Assembly (NCBI GenBank): GCA_963791325.1
Contig: CAWBRU010000004.1
Span: forward strand, 124,001-188,000
Length of the DNA stretch: 64,000 nucleotides
Source of the DNA: JBEVJK01 sp963791325
Lineage (GTDB): Bacteria; Pseudomonadota; Alphaproteobacteria; Rhizobiales; Rhizobiaceae
Reading direction: 5' to 3'
Under the pieces are notes generated by a model. It was not told where the DNA came from and made no database searches. It saw only the letters and a program-made list of their open reading frames with translations. The position numbers and the translations under genes were made by a program. Below are positions 8,999 through 17,832 of this stretch, in pieces (position 1 is the stretch's first letter; each line of letters opens with the position of its first letter).

Positions 8999-9003
8999 GC
9001 CCT

Positions 9004-9954
9004 ATGGCGCAGTTCGGATCCACCGACGATCTAAAGGTTCATGCCGTCGCACCGGTCGCGAGAACGGCAAGCCATCGCCGCCGCGACTGGCTTGCCGGCT
9101 ACCTGTTCGTCCTGCCGGATGCGTTGGGGCTCTTCACTTTCGTCGGTCTGCCGATGCTGCTGGCGCTCGCCATGGGTTTCTTCGAGGTGGACGGCTTCGG
9201 CGGCTACCGCTTCGTCGGCTTTGCCAACCTGCACCGCATGTGGCTCGATCCGCTGTTCTGGCAGGGTGCGAAGGTCACGCTCACTTACGCGCTGATGTTG
9301 GTGCCCGCGCTGTATGTCAGCGGGCTCGGCTTGGCATTGCTGGTGCAGCGTGGCGGTCGTTTCGAGGCCGTTATGCGCTCGCTGTTCTTCGCGCCGCAGA
9401 TGGTGAGCCTCGTGGTCGTCGCGATGGTCTGGCAAATTCTGCTGCTCGACAAAGTCGGCCTTGGAGCACGCGCCTTGGGGCTTGTCGGCATCGCTGCGCC
9501 TTCCTTTCTTGGTGACCCGAACTGGGCGCTGCTTACTCTGGTGCTCGTCAGCGTCTGGTTCCTGATGGGCTTTTACATGCTCATCTTCCTCGGCGGGCTT
9601 CAGGACATCCCGCGCGACTACTACGAGGCGGCGATGCTTGACGGCGCCAGCGCCTGGAAAGCCTTCTGGTTCATCACGCTGCCGTTGTTGAAGCCCACCA
9701 GCTTTTTCGTGCTGCTCGTTTCCACGGTGATGGCGGCGGCCGGCGGCCAGGTATTTGACCTGATCTGGGTGATGACCAAAGGCGGGCCAGCGAATTCCAC
9801 TTCAGCGCTGATCGTCTACATCTATAAGCAAGCGTTTCAGTTCAACGCCTTCGGCTATGCCTCTGCCATGGCCTCGCTGCTGGTCGTCATGCTGATGCTG
9901 GTGACGCTGGTGCTCTTCCTGCTGACCCGCGGCGGCCGTTTCCAGTATGATTGA
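9004..9954 (+). CDS. Sugar ABC transporter permease, MalF/UgpA type
   Basis: Inner-membrane permease of 316 residues with six predicted helices (first at about residues 30-55). The EAA loop that docks the ATPase, EAAMLDGASAWKAFWFITLP, lies at about residues 215-234, as expected for the CUT1 family. It starts 5 bases after the substrate-binding protein gene and overlaps the next permease by 8 bases, so it is tightly cotranscribed. No clear ribosome site is visible, consistent with translational coupling. It needs an ATPase from elsewhere in the genome. Confidence 0.93.
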   Translation: MAQFGSTDDLKVHAVAPVARTASHRRRDWLAGYLFVLPDALGLFTFVGLPMLLALAMGFFEVDGFGGYRFVGFANLHRMWLDPLFWQGAKVTLTYALMLVPALYVSGLGLALLVQRGGRFEAVMRSLFFAPQMVSLVVVAMVWQILLLDKVGLGARALGLVGIAAPSFLGDPNWALLTLVLVSVWFLMGFYMLIFLGGLQDIPRDYYEAAMLDGASAWKAFWFITLPLLKPTSFFVLLVSTVMAAAGGQVFDLIWVMTKGGPANSTSALIVYIYKQAFQFNAFGYASAMASLLVVMLMLVTLVLFLLTRGGRFQYD

Positions 9955-10807
9955 CGCCGCCGACTTCGTTCCCGGACACCACGCGGTCCGCCGACCACCC
10001 GTAACGATCGTGCGCGCTCTTTGGATGCTCATCGCGCTCGTTCTCGCCTTGATGACGGTCTTTCCGCTGGTCTGGATGCTGATCGTAGCGGTCAAGCCGC
10101 CGGCCGAAGTGTTCGCGCCGAACATCGTTCCGCACGCACCGACGACGGCCAACTTCCTTTACGTGCTGACCGAGATTCCCTTCCTGCGCTATCTGTTCAA
10201 CTCGCTGGTGGTCTCGGTTGCAGTGACTGTTGCTGCGCTGTTTTTCCATTCCATGGCCGGCTATGCGCTGGCTCGGCTGCACTTTCCCGGTCGTGAGTTC
10301 ATTTTCTTGGCGATGTTCTCGACCTTCCTGGTTTCGCTGCCGGTGATCATCGTACCGCTCTTCATTCTGGTGCGCGGTATGGGCATGCTCAACTCCTATT
10401 CCGGACTGATCGTCCCCTCTATTTTCAACGCTTTCGGCATTTTCCTGCTTCGCCAGTATTATCTTTCGCTGCCGCGCGAGATCGAGGAGGCGGCGGTTAT
10501 GGACGGCGCCAACCGCTGGCGCATCTACTGGCTGATCGTCTTGCCGCTGAGCCGCCCGATCCTTGCCGCCCTCGCCATTCTATTCTTTCTGGCCAACTGG
10601 AACGCTTTCCTGTGGCCGTTGACCGTCGCTTCGGACCAAAACCTGTGGGTCGTCCAGGTGGCCATCGCCAACTTCAAGAGCCAATATGCGGGAGCCTGGA
10701 ACTACGTGATGGCGGCTTCGACGATCGTGGCTCTGCCGATGCTCGTTCTTTTCGTGATCTTTCAAAAGCAGATCACCGAATCCATCAAGACCAGCGGCAT
10801 GAAATAG
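9947..10807 (+). CDS. Sugar ABC transporter permease, MalG/UgpE type
   Basis: Second permease (286 residues) of the CUT1 importer. It has six hydrophobic segments, and the EAA loop EEAAVMDGANRWRIYWLIVLP is present in the second half. The ATG at 9947 lies inside the end of the previous gene (8-base overlap), typical of coupled permease pairs. The C-terminal QKQITESIKTSGMK is a common end for MalG-type proteins. The gene downstream is a GH172-family enzyme rather than the ATPase usually found in such operons. Confidence 0.93.
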   Translation: MIDAADFVPGHHAVRRPPVTIVRALWMLIALVLALMTVFPLVWMLIVAVKPPAEVFAPNIVPHAPTTANFLYVLTEIPFLRYLFNSLVVSVAVTVAALFFHSMAGYALARLHFPGREFIFLAMFSTFLVSLPVIIVPLFILVRGMGMLNSYSGLIVPSIFNAFGIFLLRQYYLSLPREIEEAAVMDGANRWRIYWLIVLPLSRPILAALAILFFLANWNAFLWPLTVASDQNLWVVQVAIANFKSQYAGAWNYVMAASTIVALPMLVLFVIFQKQITESIKTSGMK

Positions 10808-10833
10808 CCGCATGCCCTTCAAAGGAGATGCCG

Positions 10834-12030
10834 ATGACCCAGGCCGGACTTTCGCCGCTGCGCGGACTGCCCAAACTGCGCGAGGCCAAAACGCGCCGCT
10901 TCTCCTCCTACGACCGCACTGGCGGCAACGACGACAGGCTTCATATCGAGCCCGGCAGGACGGTGACCATCGCCGAATATGAAGGCGCAGGCATCGTCAC
11001 CCACATTTGGGCGACGCTCGCCTGTAAGAGTGAACTGTTCTTGCGGAAAATCGTGCTGCGCGCCTGGTGGGACGGTGAGGAGCACCCCAGCGTCGAGACG
11101 CCGATCGGCGATTTTTTCGGCATGGGCCACGCGCAAACGAGAAATTTCGCCAGCCTGCCCGTCCAGGCAAGCCCGGAGGACGGCAAAGCCTTCAACTGCT
11201 ATTTCCCGATGCCTTTCGAGACAGGCATGAAGTTTACGGTCACAAACGAGGCCGAGGACGACCTGCTCTTCTACTACTACGTCGACCTCGAACTGCACGA
11301 TGAGCTCGAAAGCGGCATGGGCCGCTTCCACGCGCAGTACCGGCAGGCCCGCCCTGAAGGCATGATCGAGAAAGGGCTCGCCAACGAGCAGTTTCTGTTC
11401 GGTGGAGAGAATGTGGACGGCAAGGCGAACTACACGATCCTCGAGGCCGAAGGGCACGGCCACTATGTCGGTGTGCTCTTCTCCGTCTATTCCCGGCGCC
11501 GCTCGGGCTTGTGGGATTGGTATGGCGAGGGCGACGACATGATCTTCGTCGACGGCGAGCCCGGCCTCTCCGTTGTCGACACCCCGCGCAAGCCGGATCC
11601 GAGGATCGGACCGAAGGCCGCGCTGATCGAACCGCGGGGCGAAAGCGCTGCCGGCGCCAACGACGCATGGCCGCCGACGCTGCACGGCACCGGCACGGAA
11701 GACTATTTCAACACGTCCTGGTGCCCGACGCAGGACTATTCCGCTCCTTATCACGGCATCATCGCCGCCGGCGGACCGAACTGGACCGAGCCTGTGACAC
11801 TCTATCGTTGGCACATCGAGGATCCGGTGATCTTCCGGAAGAGCATTCGTGTCACCATCGAGCACGGCCACGCCAACCGCCGCGCCGACGACCTATCCTC
11901 AGTCGCCTTCTGGTATCAGGCCGAGCCACATAAACCCTTCGCGCCATTGCCGGCGATGAGGGATAGGCAGCCGACCTTCCGCCGACCGTTTGAAAACTGG
12001 GATGCCGCACTGCGTGGCCGGGAAAGCTGA
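10834..12030 (+). CDS. DUF2961 / glycoside hydrolase family 172 protein
   Basis: A 398-residue protein of the DUF2961 family, now classed as GH172, whose characterised members act on D-arabinofuranosides or fructofuranose dianhydrides. Seen directly: the family signature HGTGTEDYFNTSW (Gly285-Thr-Gly-Thr-Glu289), an N-terminal FSSYDRTGGNDD segment and EYEGAGIVTHIWAT. There is no signal peptide, so it should act in the cytoplasm on imported sugar. ATG 10834 is preferred over ATG 10828 because AAAGGAG sits at the right distance. It is the last gene of the LacI - importer operon, 26 bases after the second permease. The exact substrate is unknown; a furanose-containing oligosaccharide is the inference from the family. 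Confidence 0.88.
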   Translation: MTQAGLSPLRGLPKLREAKTRRFSSYDRTGGNDDRLHIEPGRTVTIAEYEGAGIVTHIWATLACKSELFLRKIVLRAWWDGEEHPSVETPIGDFFGMGHAQTRNFASLPVQASPEDGKAFNCYFPMPFETGMKFTVTNEAEDDLLFYYYVDLELHDELESGMGRFHAQYRQARPEGMIEKGLANEQFLFGGENVDGKANYTILEAEGHGHYVGVLFSVYSRRRSGLWDWYGEGDDMIFVDGEPGLSVVDTPRKPDPRIGPKAALIEPRGESAAGANDAWPPTLHGTGTEDYFNTSWCPTQDYSAPYHGIIAAGGPNWTEPVTLYRWHIEDPVIFRKSIRVTIEHGHANRRADDLSSVAFWYQAEPHKPFAPLPAMRDRQPTFRRPFENWDAALRGRES

Positions 12031-12217
12031 ACGGCTGAACGGCCGAAACCCGGGCAACTTCCCAGGACATTTTCGTGCTTGGTTATGACCGCCTCCAGGA
12101 AAACATAAGACCGAGCGGATGCGACGGTGAATTTGCGGTTTCCGGAAAGGCTGGCCCTGGCGCGGCCGCGAACGCGCCTGGGCGGAAGAGGTGCTGCATC
12201 CCTGCAATCGCTCTGCC

Positions 12218-13111
12218 TCACCGCAACCCGTAATCCATGTTCCTCAAATCTTCGAGAAGGCCAGGCCCCGTCGGCTTCCAACCGAGCCTGTCGCGGGTCA
12301 GTGTGCTGGACGCCTGCAGGTCCATCGCGGCGAAGCCGGCAAGCCAGCCGAAATGCTCGGCCGCCTTATCAACTGACAGAGCCTTGACCGGCACGCCGAG
12401 CCCGGCGCCAATCACCTCGGCGATCTGCCGCACCGGTACGCCCTCTTCATCGACAGCATGCCAGCGCGCGCCTGGCCGGTGATTGTCGAGCGCCATTCGG
12501 TAGAGCCGCGCGACGTCGGTGACATGGGCTGCCGGCCACCGGTTGTTGCCGTCACCGACATAAGCCGAAAGCCCTTTTTCGCGGGCGATCTCGATTGCCG
12601 GAGAAATCAGCCCCTGCTTCACCGTGTCGTGAACCTGCGGCAGGCGCACGACGGCCACCGACACGCCGTGATTGCCTATTTCTTCCCCGGTCAGCTCCGA
12701 CAGCCGCCGGGGATTGGGGTGGTCGCGATCGAAAACGTCCTCGACAGCCAGCTGACCCGGCCCGCGACTGCCCATTCCGGTTCCCGAGGTGATGATGAAC
12801 GGCCGGTTCGAGCCGGCCAGAACCGCTCCGATCGCCTCGATCACGCGCCGGTCTTTCTCGCAGTTCTCGACGAAGCGCGAGAAATCATGGTCGAAGGCGG
12901 TGTGGATCACGGCATCGGCTCGGGCGGCACCATCGGCAATACTGCCGGGATCTTCAAGCGTCCCCGGATGGGCCTCGGCACCGGCCTTCTCAAGCCAGCG
13001 CGCGCCGGAGTCCGAGCGCGTCAATCCGAGCACCTGATGGCCGGCACCAATCAGTGCGGGAACGATCCGGGATCCGATAAAGCCTGTTGCGCCGGTCAGG
13101 AAAACGCGCAT
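12218..13111 (-). CDS. Atypical/extended SDR, NAD-dependent epimerase-like protein
   Basis: Rossmann-fold oxidoreductase of 297 residues starting MRVFLTGATGFIGSRIV, the extended-SDR nucleotide-binding motif. Later features are VIHTAFDHDFS, FIITSGTGMGSRG and a C-terminal region RWHAVDEEGVPVRQIAEVIG that resembles the SDR_a5/NmrA-like 'NAD-dependent epimerase/dehydratase' proteins. A clear YxxxK pair is not obvious. It is divergent from an XRE-family regulator with 99 bases between start codons, an arrangement suggesting that regulator controls it. The substrate is unknown. Confidence 0.88.
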   Translation of the reverse strand: MRVFLTGATGFIGSRIVPALIGAGHQVLGLTRSDSGARWLEKAGAEAHPGTLEDPGSIADGAARADAVIHTAFDHDFSRFVENCEKDRRVIEAIGAVLAGSNRPFIITSGTGMGSRGPGQLAVEDVFDRDHPNPRRLSELTGEEIGNHGVSVAVVRLPQVHDTVKQGLISPAIEIAREKGLSAYVGDGNNRWPAAHVTDVARLYRMALDNHRPGARWHAVDEEGVPVRQIAEVIGAGLGVPVKALSVDKAAEHFGWLAGFAAMDLQASSTLTRDRLGWKPTGPGLLEDLRNMDYGLR

Positions 13112-13162
13112 CTGGGAACCTCCATATTGTTCGAGACCCGATTTGCGGCTATTTTCCTGCCT

Positions 13163-13192
13163 GTTAAAGTAGTGATCTTATCCTAGTATAAT
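13163..13192 (+). promoter_or_regulatory. Possible promoter of the XRE regulator gene
   Basis: A perfect TATAAT at 13187-13192 stands 18 bases upstream of the GTG start of the XRE-family gene. A weak GTTAAA (13163-13168) lies 18 bases further upstream. The region is AT-rich for this genome. The -10 match is good, the -35 is poor. Confidence 0.3.
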
Positions 13193-13210
13193 CTCACCCA
13201 GGTTCGCGCT

Positions 13211-14044
13211 GTGTCCGCTCCGCCCGCCAACAAACTCGGAAACTACCTGCGCGACCGCCGCGCCCGGCTCGACCCGGCTGCCTTCGGCCTCACGATCGGA
13301 AGGCGGCGCACACCCGGTTTGCGCCGAGAGGAAGTCGCGCAGCGCGCCAACATCAGCCCGACTTGGTACACGTGGCTCGAGCAAGGACGCGGCGGAGCGC
13401 CTTCGGCGGACGTCCTCGACCGTATCGCAAGGGGATTGATGCTCACCGACCCGGAGCGCGAGCATCTGTTCATGTTGGCTCTCGGCCGCCCGCCCGAAGT
13501 GCGCTACAAGCCCGTCGACGGTGTCTCTCCTCGGCTTCAGCGTGTTCTTGATGCGCTGGAGATCAGCCCTGCAATCATCAAGACCGCAACTTGGGACGTG
13601 GTTGGCTGGAACCGTGCTGCTGCGGCAATTTTCACCGACTACGCCAAGCTTCCGCGTGATCAGCGCAACATTCTTCGGTTGATGTTTGCCGATGCGGGCA
13701 TTCGCGCCAAGCAGGAGGATTGGCAGAGCGTTGCGCGCTTCGTGGTCGGCGCGTTCCGGGCAGACGCCACGCGCGCGGGGGCAAACGCGGAAATCACGAA
13801 GCTCGTCGAAGAGCTGTCCCGAGCCAGCCCCGAGTTCGAGGCCTTGTGGCGCGACAACGACATCGCGGCGCCCGGCGAGGGATTGAAGCGGCTCCGCCAT
13901 GCCGAACTCGGCATGCTCGAGTTGGAGTTCTCCGCTTTCGCGGTCGACGGCAGACCGGAACTGGGAATGGTCATCTACAACCCCGCAAGCAAGGGCGTCG
14001 CGGATCGGATCCGCAATTATTTGCAGCAGCCTCGGGGAGCTTGA
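13211..14044 (+). CDS. XRE-family regulator with MmyB-like ligand-binding domain
   Basis: Transcriptional regulator of 277 residues. The N-terminal helix-turn-helix has the family signature RTPGLRREEVAQRANISPTW followed by LEQGRG (about residues 36-62). The C-terminal part (WNRAAAAIFTDYAKLPRDQRN onwards) is a MmyB-like domain, a PAS-related fold thought to bind small hydrophobic ligands. The GTG at 13211 fits the usual short N-terminus. Genes of this family are very often divergent from an oxidoreductase they control, as here with the SDR at 12218-13111. Confidence 0.92.
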   Translation: MSAPPANKLGNYLRDRRARLDPAAFGLTIGRRRTPGLRREEVAQRANISPTWYTWLEQGRGGAPSADVLDRIARGLMLTDPEREHLFMLALGRPPEVRYKPVDGVSPRLQRVLDALEISPAIIKTATWDVVGWNRAAAAIFTDYAKLPRDQRNILRLMFADAGIRAKQEDWQSVARFVVGAFRADATRAGANAEITKLVEELSRASPEFEALWRDNDIAAPGEGLKRLRHAELGMLELEFSAFAVDGRPELGMVIYNPASKGVADRIRNYLQQPRGA

Positions 14045-14597
14045 AGGGTCGGCCAGCTCTTCTGGCTGGGTTCAAAGGCATGAATAGCTCGCGCCACCGA
14101 GTATTAGTTGTCTCCTTTTGGCCACACGTGGCAGTTGTTTCACATATTTACAGAAACCGGAATTGCAATCAGCTCCCCGCCGGGCCAGCCTTCCTATGGG
14201 CAGGCGGCGAGCTAGGCAGGGCTCTTGGATGAGCGCTACAGCTGTTGTTCGCGTTTGCCTTCTCCCAAGAGCTCTTCTTCAGGAATTGCGGAGTCGACCC
14301 GCGGCGCGCGTCCTGTGCAGTCCTCTGCCGACGGATCGACCAACGTGCGGCCTTGCGAGGCAAGGCCAGCCGCGAGACCGCCTTTGAGAACGACGTCGAT
14401 CCCTGCGGCGCCGCGGTCGGCCAAAGGTGAACCGGTCGGGATTTGCGTCTGCAGATCTCGGACGTCGCTGCAACACCGGAGGGCGGACCTCGCTCTCGCC
14501 CTCGAAAGACGCCGCCATCCAACCCAGCGTCACGTCAGATCGCAGACCCGTGGTGCGACCATCTGGCCCAGGCAGAGTGAACCCAGGAGGAAGCGAG
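14045..14597. other. Intergenic region, no convincing gene
   Basis: A 553-base stretch between the XRE regulator and the envelope cluster. Several short overlapping frames exist on both strands but none has a ribosome site together with a recognisable protein. The promoter of the downstream four-gene cluster is presumably here. I see no strong hairpin or repeat. Confidence 0.5.
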
Positions 14598-15965
14598 TTG
14601 AAGTGCACATCGATCCTTCTCTCGCTGACACTGGCATTCCTGCTTTCACTGCTTGCGGGCTGTGATCCGAGAAGCACCTATGTGCCGCCACCCCCGGCAA
14701 GGGCCGCTGTGCCGGCCGCAGACGTGCCGATGATCGCGCGAGCCGGCGGGGAGTGGGTGGTGATCGCGGAAGGGCAAGGCAAGAACGGCGAGAAAGTCGC
14801 GAGCTCCTGGTATCTGCTGCGCTTCCATGACGACAGCACGGCCAAGCTCATCTGGGTCATGCCGGGGAACTCTGCGAGAGAGGTCGTCAACTACACCCAA
14901 AACGGCGATATCGTCACGCTGGCCGGGGCGGTCGAGGCGCCGCAAGTCAACGGCGTTCCTTTCAAAGTCGTGGGCAATTCCCTCGTCGTCAGCATTCCCG
15001 GCGTCGGCGGTGGCGAGAATCTCACCTTCACGCACCGCGGCATGGGCTGGCCATACCTGCATTGGCTTCTGGTTTTCGCCGGGTTGACAATCGTGTTCCT
15101 GATGTGGCGCCGCTGGAGGTGGTTTACACCCATCGTCATGGGTGTCGGCATCGTTGTGATGACATTCTATTGGATCAACGAATCCGACGTCACAGCAACA
15201 TTTCGATGGGTGAAGCTGTACACCCTCGTTGTCTCGGTGTGGTTCTTCTGGCTGGTTCGTTTCACGCCGCTGCACAACTACAAACTCATGCGGTTTCTGG
15301 TTGCGGCAATTTTGGTCGTGAACATCATCGAGGCGGTGGAGGTGGATTTCACGTCCGGATATCTGCCCAACTACCTCAATGGAGCGGCGGGCATCCTGAA
15401 TGCGCTGGCGATCACGCGCTGGAATGCGATCGGACCCAATCGCAGACCGACAAGGGACCTGGTTTGGCCGGGTCTCGGCGTCTCCTGGATCGTGGCCTAC
15501 GACATCTGGAACATCACGTTCTCGTACCTCAATTTCAACGAATATACGTCCAACAGCATTGCTCTGAACCTGGTTGCAACCGTGATTGCAATGTTCATCC
15601 TGGGAACGTGGGTCGCAGCACGCGGCACCACGCTGGGGTTCTTCTACCTCTACCTGTTCACCTTCAGCCATCTGGTGATGGAAGAGAGCTTCGTTCCAAT
15701 CCCCATAAACCATACGAGCGCGCTTCTGGTCGCACTTCTGAGTTTTGGCATCAACCTGGTGCTGGTTGCACTGGTGTGGAATTGGAAGCTGTTCAAGAAG
15801 GCGCCTGTCTGGCCCAACTTCGGTCAATACAGGCATGCCGAACCGATTTCAGGCTTGGACGATTCGATCCATGTCGACCTCGATGCCATTCCCGCCCTGG
15901 CGGACTATCCGCCGGAGATCAAGTTTATTGAAGGCCCTGAAAAAACGACGCAAGCAAGGACGTAA
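14598..15965 (+). CDS. Polytopic membrane protein with N-terminal lipoprotein signal
   Basis: A 455-residue protein in three parts. First, a lipoprotein signal with lipobox LLAGC (Cys22). Second, a soluble region of about 130 residues including SWYLLRFHDDSTAKLIWVMPG and GDIVTLAGAVEAPQVNGVPF. Third, about eight to ten membrane helices from residue 155 to 405 with a conserved-looking ITFSYLNFNEYTSNSIALN stretch. The membrane part may belong to the DUF5692 group, but I am not certain. The TTG at 14598 is chosen because AGGAGG lies 7 bases upstream and it gives a proper signal sequence. It is the first gene of a cluster with a small membrane protein, a HlyD-like protein and a small secreted protein. 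Function unknown. Confidence 0.8.
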   Translation: MKCTSILLSLTLAFLLSLLAGCDPRSTYVPPPPARAAVPAADVPMIARAGGEWVVIAEGQGKNGEKVASSWYLLRFHDDSTAKLIWVMPGNSAREVVNYTQNGDIVTLAGAVEAPQVNGVPFKVVGNSLVVSIPGVGGGENLTFTHRGMGWPYLHWLLVFAGLTIVFLMWRRWRWFTPIVMGVGIVVMTFYWINESDVTATFRWVKLYTLVVSVWFFWLVRFTPLHNYKLMRFLVAAILVVNIIEAVEVDFTSGYLPNYLNGAAGILNALAITRWNAIGPNRRPTRDLVWPGLGVSWIVAYDIWNITFSYLNFNEYTSNSIALNLVATVIAMFILGTWVAARGTTLGFFYLYLFTFSHLVMEESFVPIPINHTSALLVALLSFGINLVLVALVWNWKLFKKAPVWPNFGQYRHAEPISGLDDSIHVDLDAIPALADYPPEIKFIEGPEKTTQART

Positions 15966-16004
15966 ACTGTTGGAGCGCCGCCGGAGCCTGCCGATCGGTC
16001 TGCG

Positions 16005-16035
16005 GACGGCCCCTCAAGTCGGAATGAGGCCCGTC
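16005..16035 (+). other. Hairpin between first and second genes of the envelope cluster
   Basis: Inverted repeat GACGGCCCCTC ... GAGGCCCGTC with a loop of about 10 bases and one mismatch or bulge, in the 95-base gap before the next gene. No T-run follows, so it may be an mRNA-processing or stabilising structure rather than a terminator. Its 3' half shares the 13-base string CGGAATGAGGCCC with the hairpin at 18244-18262. Confidence 0.45.
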
Positions 16036-16060
16036 ACTGCGCCTTGAAGGGAATGTCTCG

Positions 16061-16578
16061 ATGAGCCCGGTACGAATATCGCTAGCTGCTCGGCTGTGTC
16101 GCGCAACTCCGTTCATTTTTGTTCCTGTCCTTTGCTCGGCGCAGGATCTTGCGACGACGCCGCCAGCCGACACCGTCGCCATGGAAGACCTGCCGTTCTT
16201 CATCACCGGACCGGCTCAAACCGACATCCTTTTCAACATCACCATCGTGTTCCTCCTCGCGGTGGTCATGGCGCTGGGAAATCTCTACTTCCAGCTCCAC
16301 GCCCTGCCCGAACGCATGGCGCACGGGCCAGCCGCGTGCAGTTGGAGATCGTGGCGGTGCTATGCCTGATTGCGCTGTTCACCCACAACCACATCTACTG
16401 GATCCTCGGCCTTCTGCTCGCCTTGGTCCAGCTGCCCGACTTTTCCACGCCCGTGGCATCGATCGCCGAGTCGCTCGAGCGGTTGACTCGCCGGCGCCGG
16501 CCTGAGCCCGATCCGCCGGTCTCCTTAGCCCTGCCGTCTTCAAGCCCGGCTGGCGACAAGGAGATCAGCGATGCTTGA
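16061..16578 (+). pseudogene. Small inner-membrane protein, frameshifted at about 16325-16327
   Basis: The first frame starts at ATG 16061 behind GAAGGGA and encodes a signal-peptide-like N-terminus, then DLPFFITGPAQTDILFNITI and a membrane helix, and stops at 16369. Another frame then continues with SRVQLEIVAVLCLIALFTHNHIYWILGLLLAL and a charged tail to 16578. Adding one G in the GGG at 16325-16327 joins them as MAHGASRVQLE, giving about 172 residues with two to three membrane helices. The end overlaps the HlyD-like gene by 8 bases, so the two are coupled. Short helper proteins paired with HlyD-like proteins are known (for example YiaW/YiaV of E. coli), but I see no clear sequence match to that helper family. 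Confidence 0.75.
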
Positions 16579-17803
16579 GCTGATGCTTTGCTCGATGCTG
16601 ACGGTTTTTCCGGACTATCTCGTGCGCCGCTACGTCCAGGGCAAACGCATCGGCCGCGAAATCACCATCTATACGGTCTGGTATGAACTGCGGTGGGGCA
16701 TCACGGCGTGCCTGGTTCTGACGGTCTCACTGATCACCTTGATTTTCTATTTCCACCCCTCGACCAGCAACGTCACTGCCGTCTTCCGCACAGTCACTAT
16801 TCTGCCTGAAGCAGTGGGTCGGGTCGCCGACGTCTACGTCGCCAACAACGAGAAGGTCGCAGCCGGAACGCCGCTGTTTCGGCTGGACAACTCCGAGCAG
16901 CAAGCGAAGGTGGAGAGCGCGCGTCGGCAAATCGCCGAGATCGAGGCTGAGACAACGGTGACGCGGACAGAACTCGCAGCTGCCGACGGGGTCATTCGCC
17001 AAGCGCAAGGCGCCTACCAGCAGGCCTTGGATGAACTGGACACCAAGCAAGAACTCATGCGCCGCAACGCCAATGTCGTTGCCCAGCGCGAGATCGAGCG
17101 GCTGCAGGTTGCCGCTGATGGCCGACAAGGGGCGGTCGATGCCGCCGAAGCGAACAAGCAGACATTGCAGGCAAAGATCGCCTCGTTGCTGCCGTCGCAG
17201 AAAGCCAGTGCTGAAGCTGCGCTTGCGCTGGCTCAGGTCGAACTGGACAAGACGGTCGTGCATGCCGGCGTCGCGGGGACCATTCAACAGTTCGCGCTTC
17301 AGCCGGGCGATATCGTCAATACGATGATCCGGCCTGCCGGCATTCTGGTTCCGGCACAGGCCGGCCGCGAGCAGCTGATCGCCGGCTTCAACCAGATCGA
17401 AGCCCAGGTTATGAAGCCCGGAATGATCGCCGAGGTCACCTGCATCGGCAAGCCTTTTACGATCATCCCGATGGTGGTGACCCAAGTCCAAGATGTGGTC
17501 GCGACCGGCCAGCTGCGGCCGACTGACCAGCTGGTCGATGCTCAGCAACTCTCTCGACCGGGCACGATCACGGTCTTTCTGCGACCGCTTTTTGCCGGGC
17601 AGCTCGATGGCGTTCCGCCTGGCGGCAGCTGCATCGCCAACGCCTACACCAACAATCACCATCGGCTCGCAACCGAAAACCTGGGGACCGTGCAGCGCGT
17701 CTTCCTGCACGTCGTCGACGGAGTCGGGCTTGTGCATGCCATGATCCTGCGCATCCAGGCGTTGATGCTGCCGGTTCAGACGTTGGTGCTCCAAGGCCAT
17801 TGA
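16571..17803 (+). CDS. HlyD-family (YibH/YiaV-like) membrane protein
   Basis: A 410-residue adaptor-like protein: a cytoplasmic N-terminal segment with an amphipathic start, one membrane helix at about residues 45-65, a lipoyl half PEAVGRVADVYVANNEKVAAGTPLF, a coiled-coil hairpin of roughly 130 residues, the second lipoyl half (VVHAGVAGTIQQFALQPGDIV) and a beta-barrel region. The C-terminus ends in a long helical segment, as in YiaV/YibH proteins and unlike efflux adaptors. No ABC exporter, RND pump or outer-membrane channel gene is adjacent. The ATG at 16571 overlaps the stop of the preceding small membrane protein. The transported substrate, if any, is unknown. Confidence 0.88.
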   Translation: MLELMLCSMLTVFPDYLVRRYVQGKRIGREITIYTVWYELRWGITACLVLTVSLITLIFYFHPSTSNVTAVFRTVTILPEAVGRVADVYVANNEKVAAGTPLFRLDNSEQQAKVESARRQIAEIEAETTVTRTELAAADGVIRQAQGAYQQALDELDTKQELMRRNANVVAQREIERLQVAADGRQGAVDAAEANKQTLQAKIASLLPSQKASAEAALALAQVELDKTVVHAGVAGTIQQFALQPGDIVNTMIRPAGILVPAQAGREQLIAGFNQIEAQVMKPGMIAEVTCIGKPFTIIPMVVTQVQDVVATGQLRPTDQLVDAQQLSRPGTITVFLRPLFAGQLDGVPPGGSCIANAYTNNHHRLATENLGTVQRVFLHVVDGVGLVHAMILRIQALMLPVQTLVLQGH

Positions 17804-17832
17804 CCTGTTGACCTAGAAGCGAAGGAGAGACC

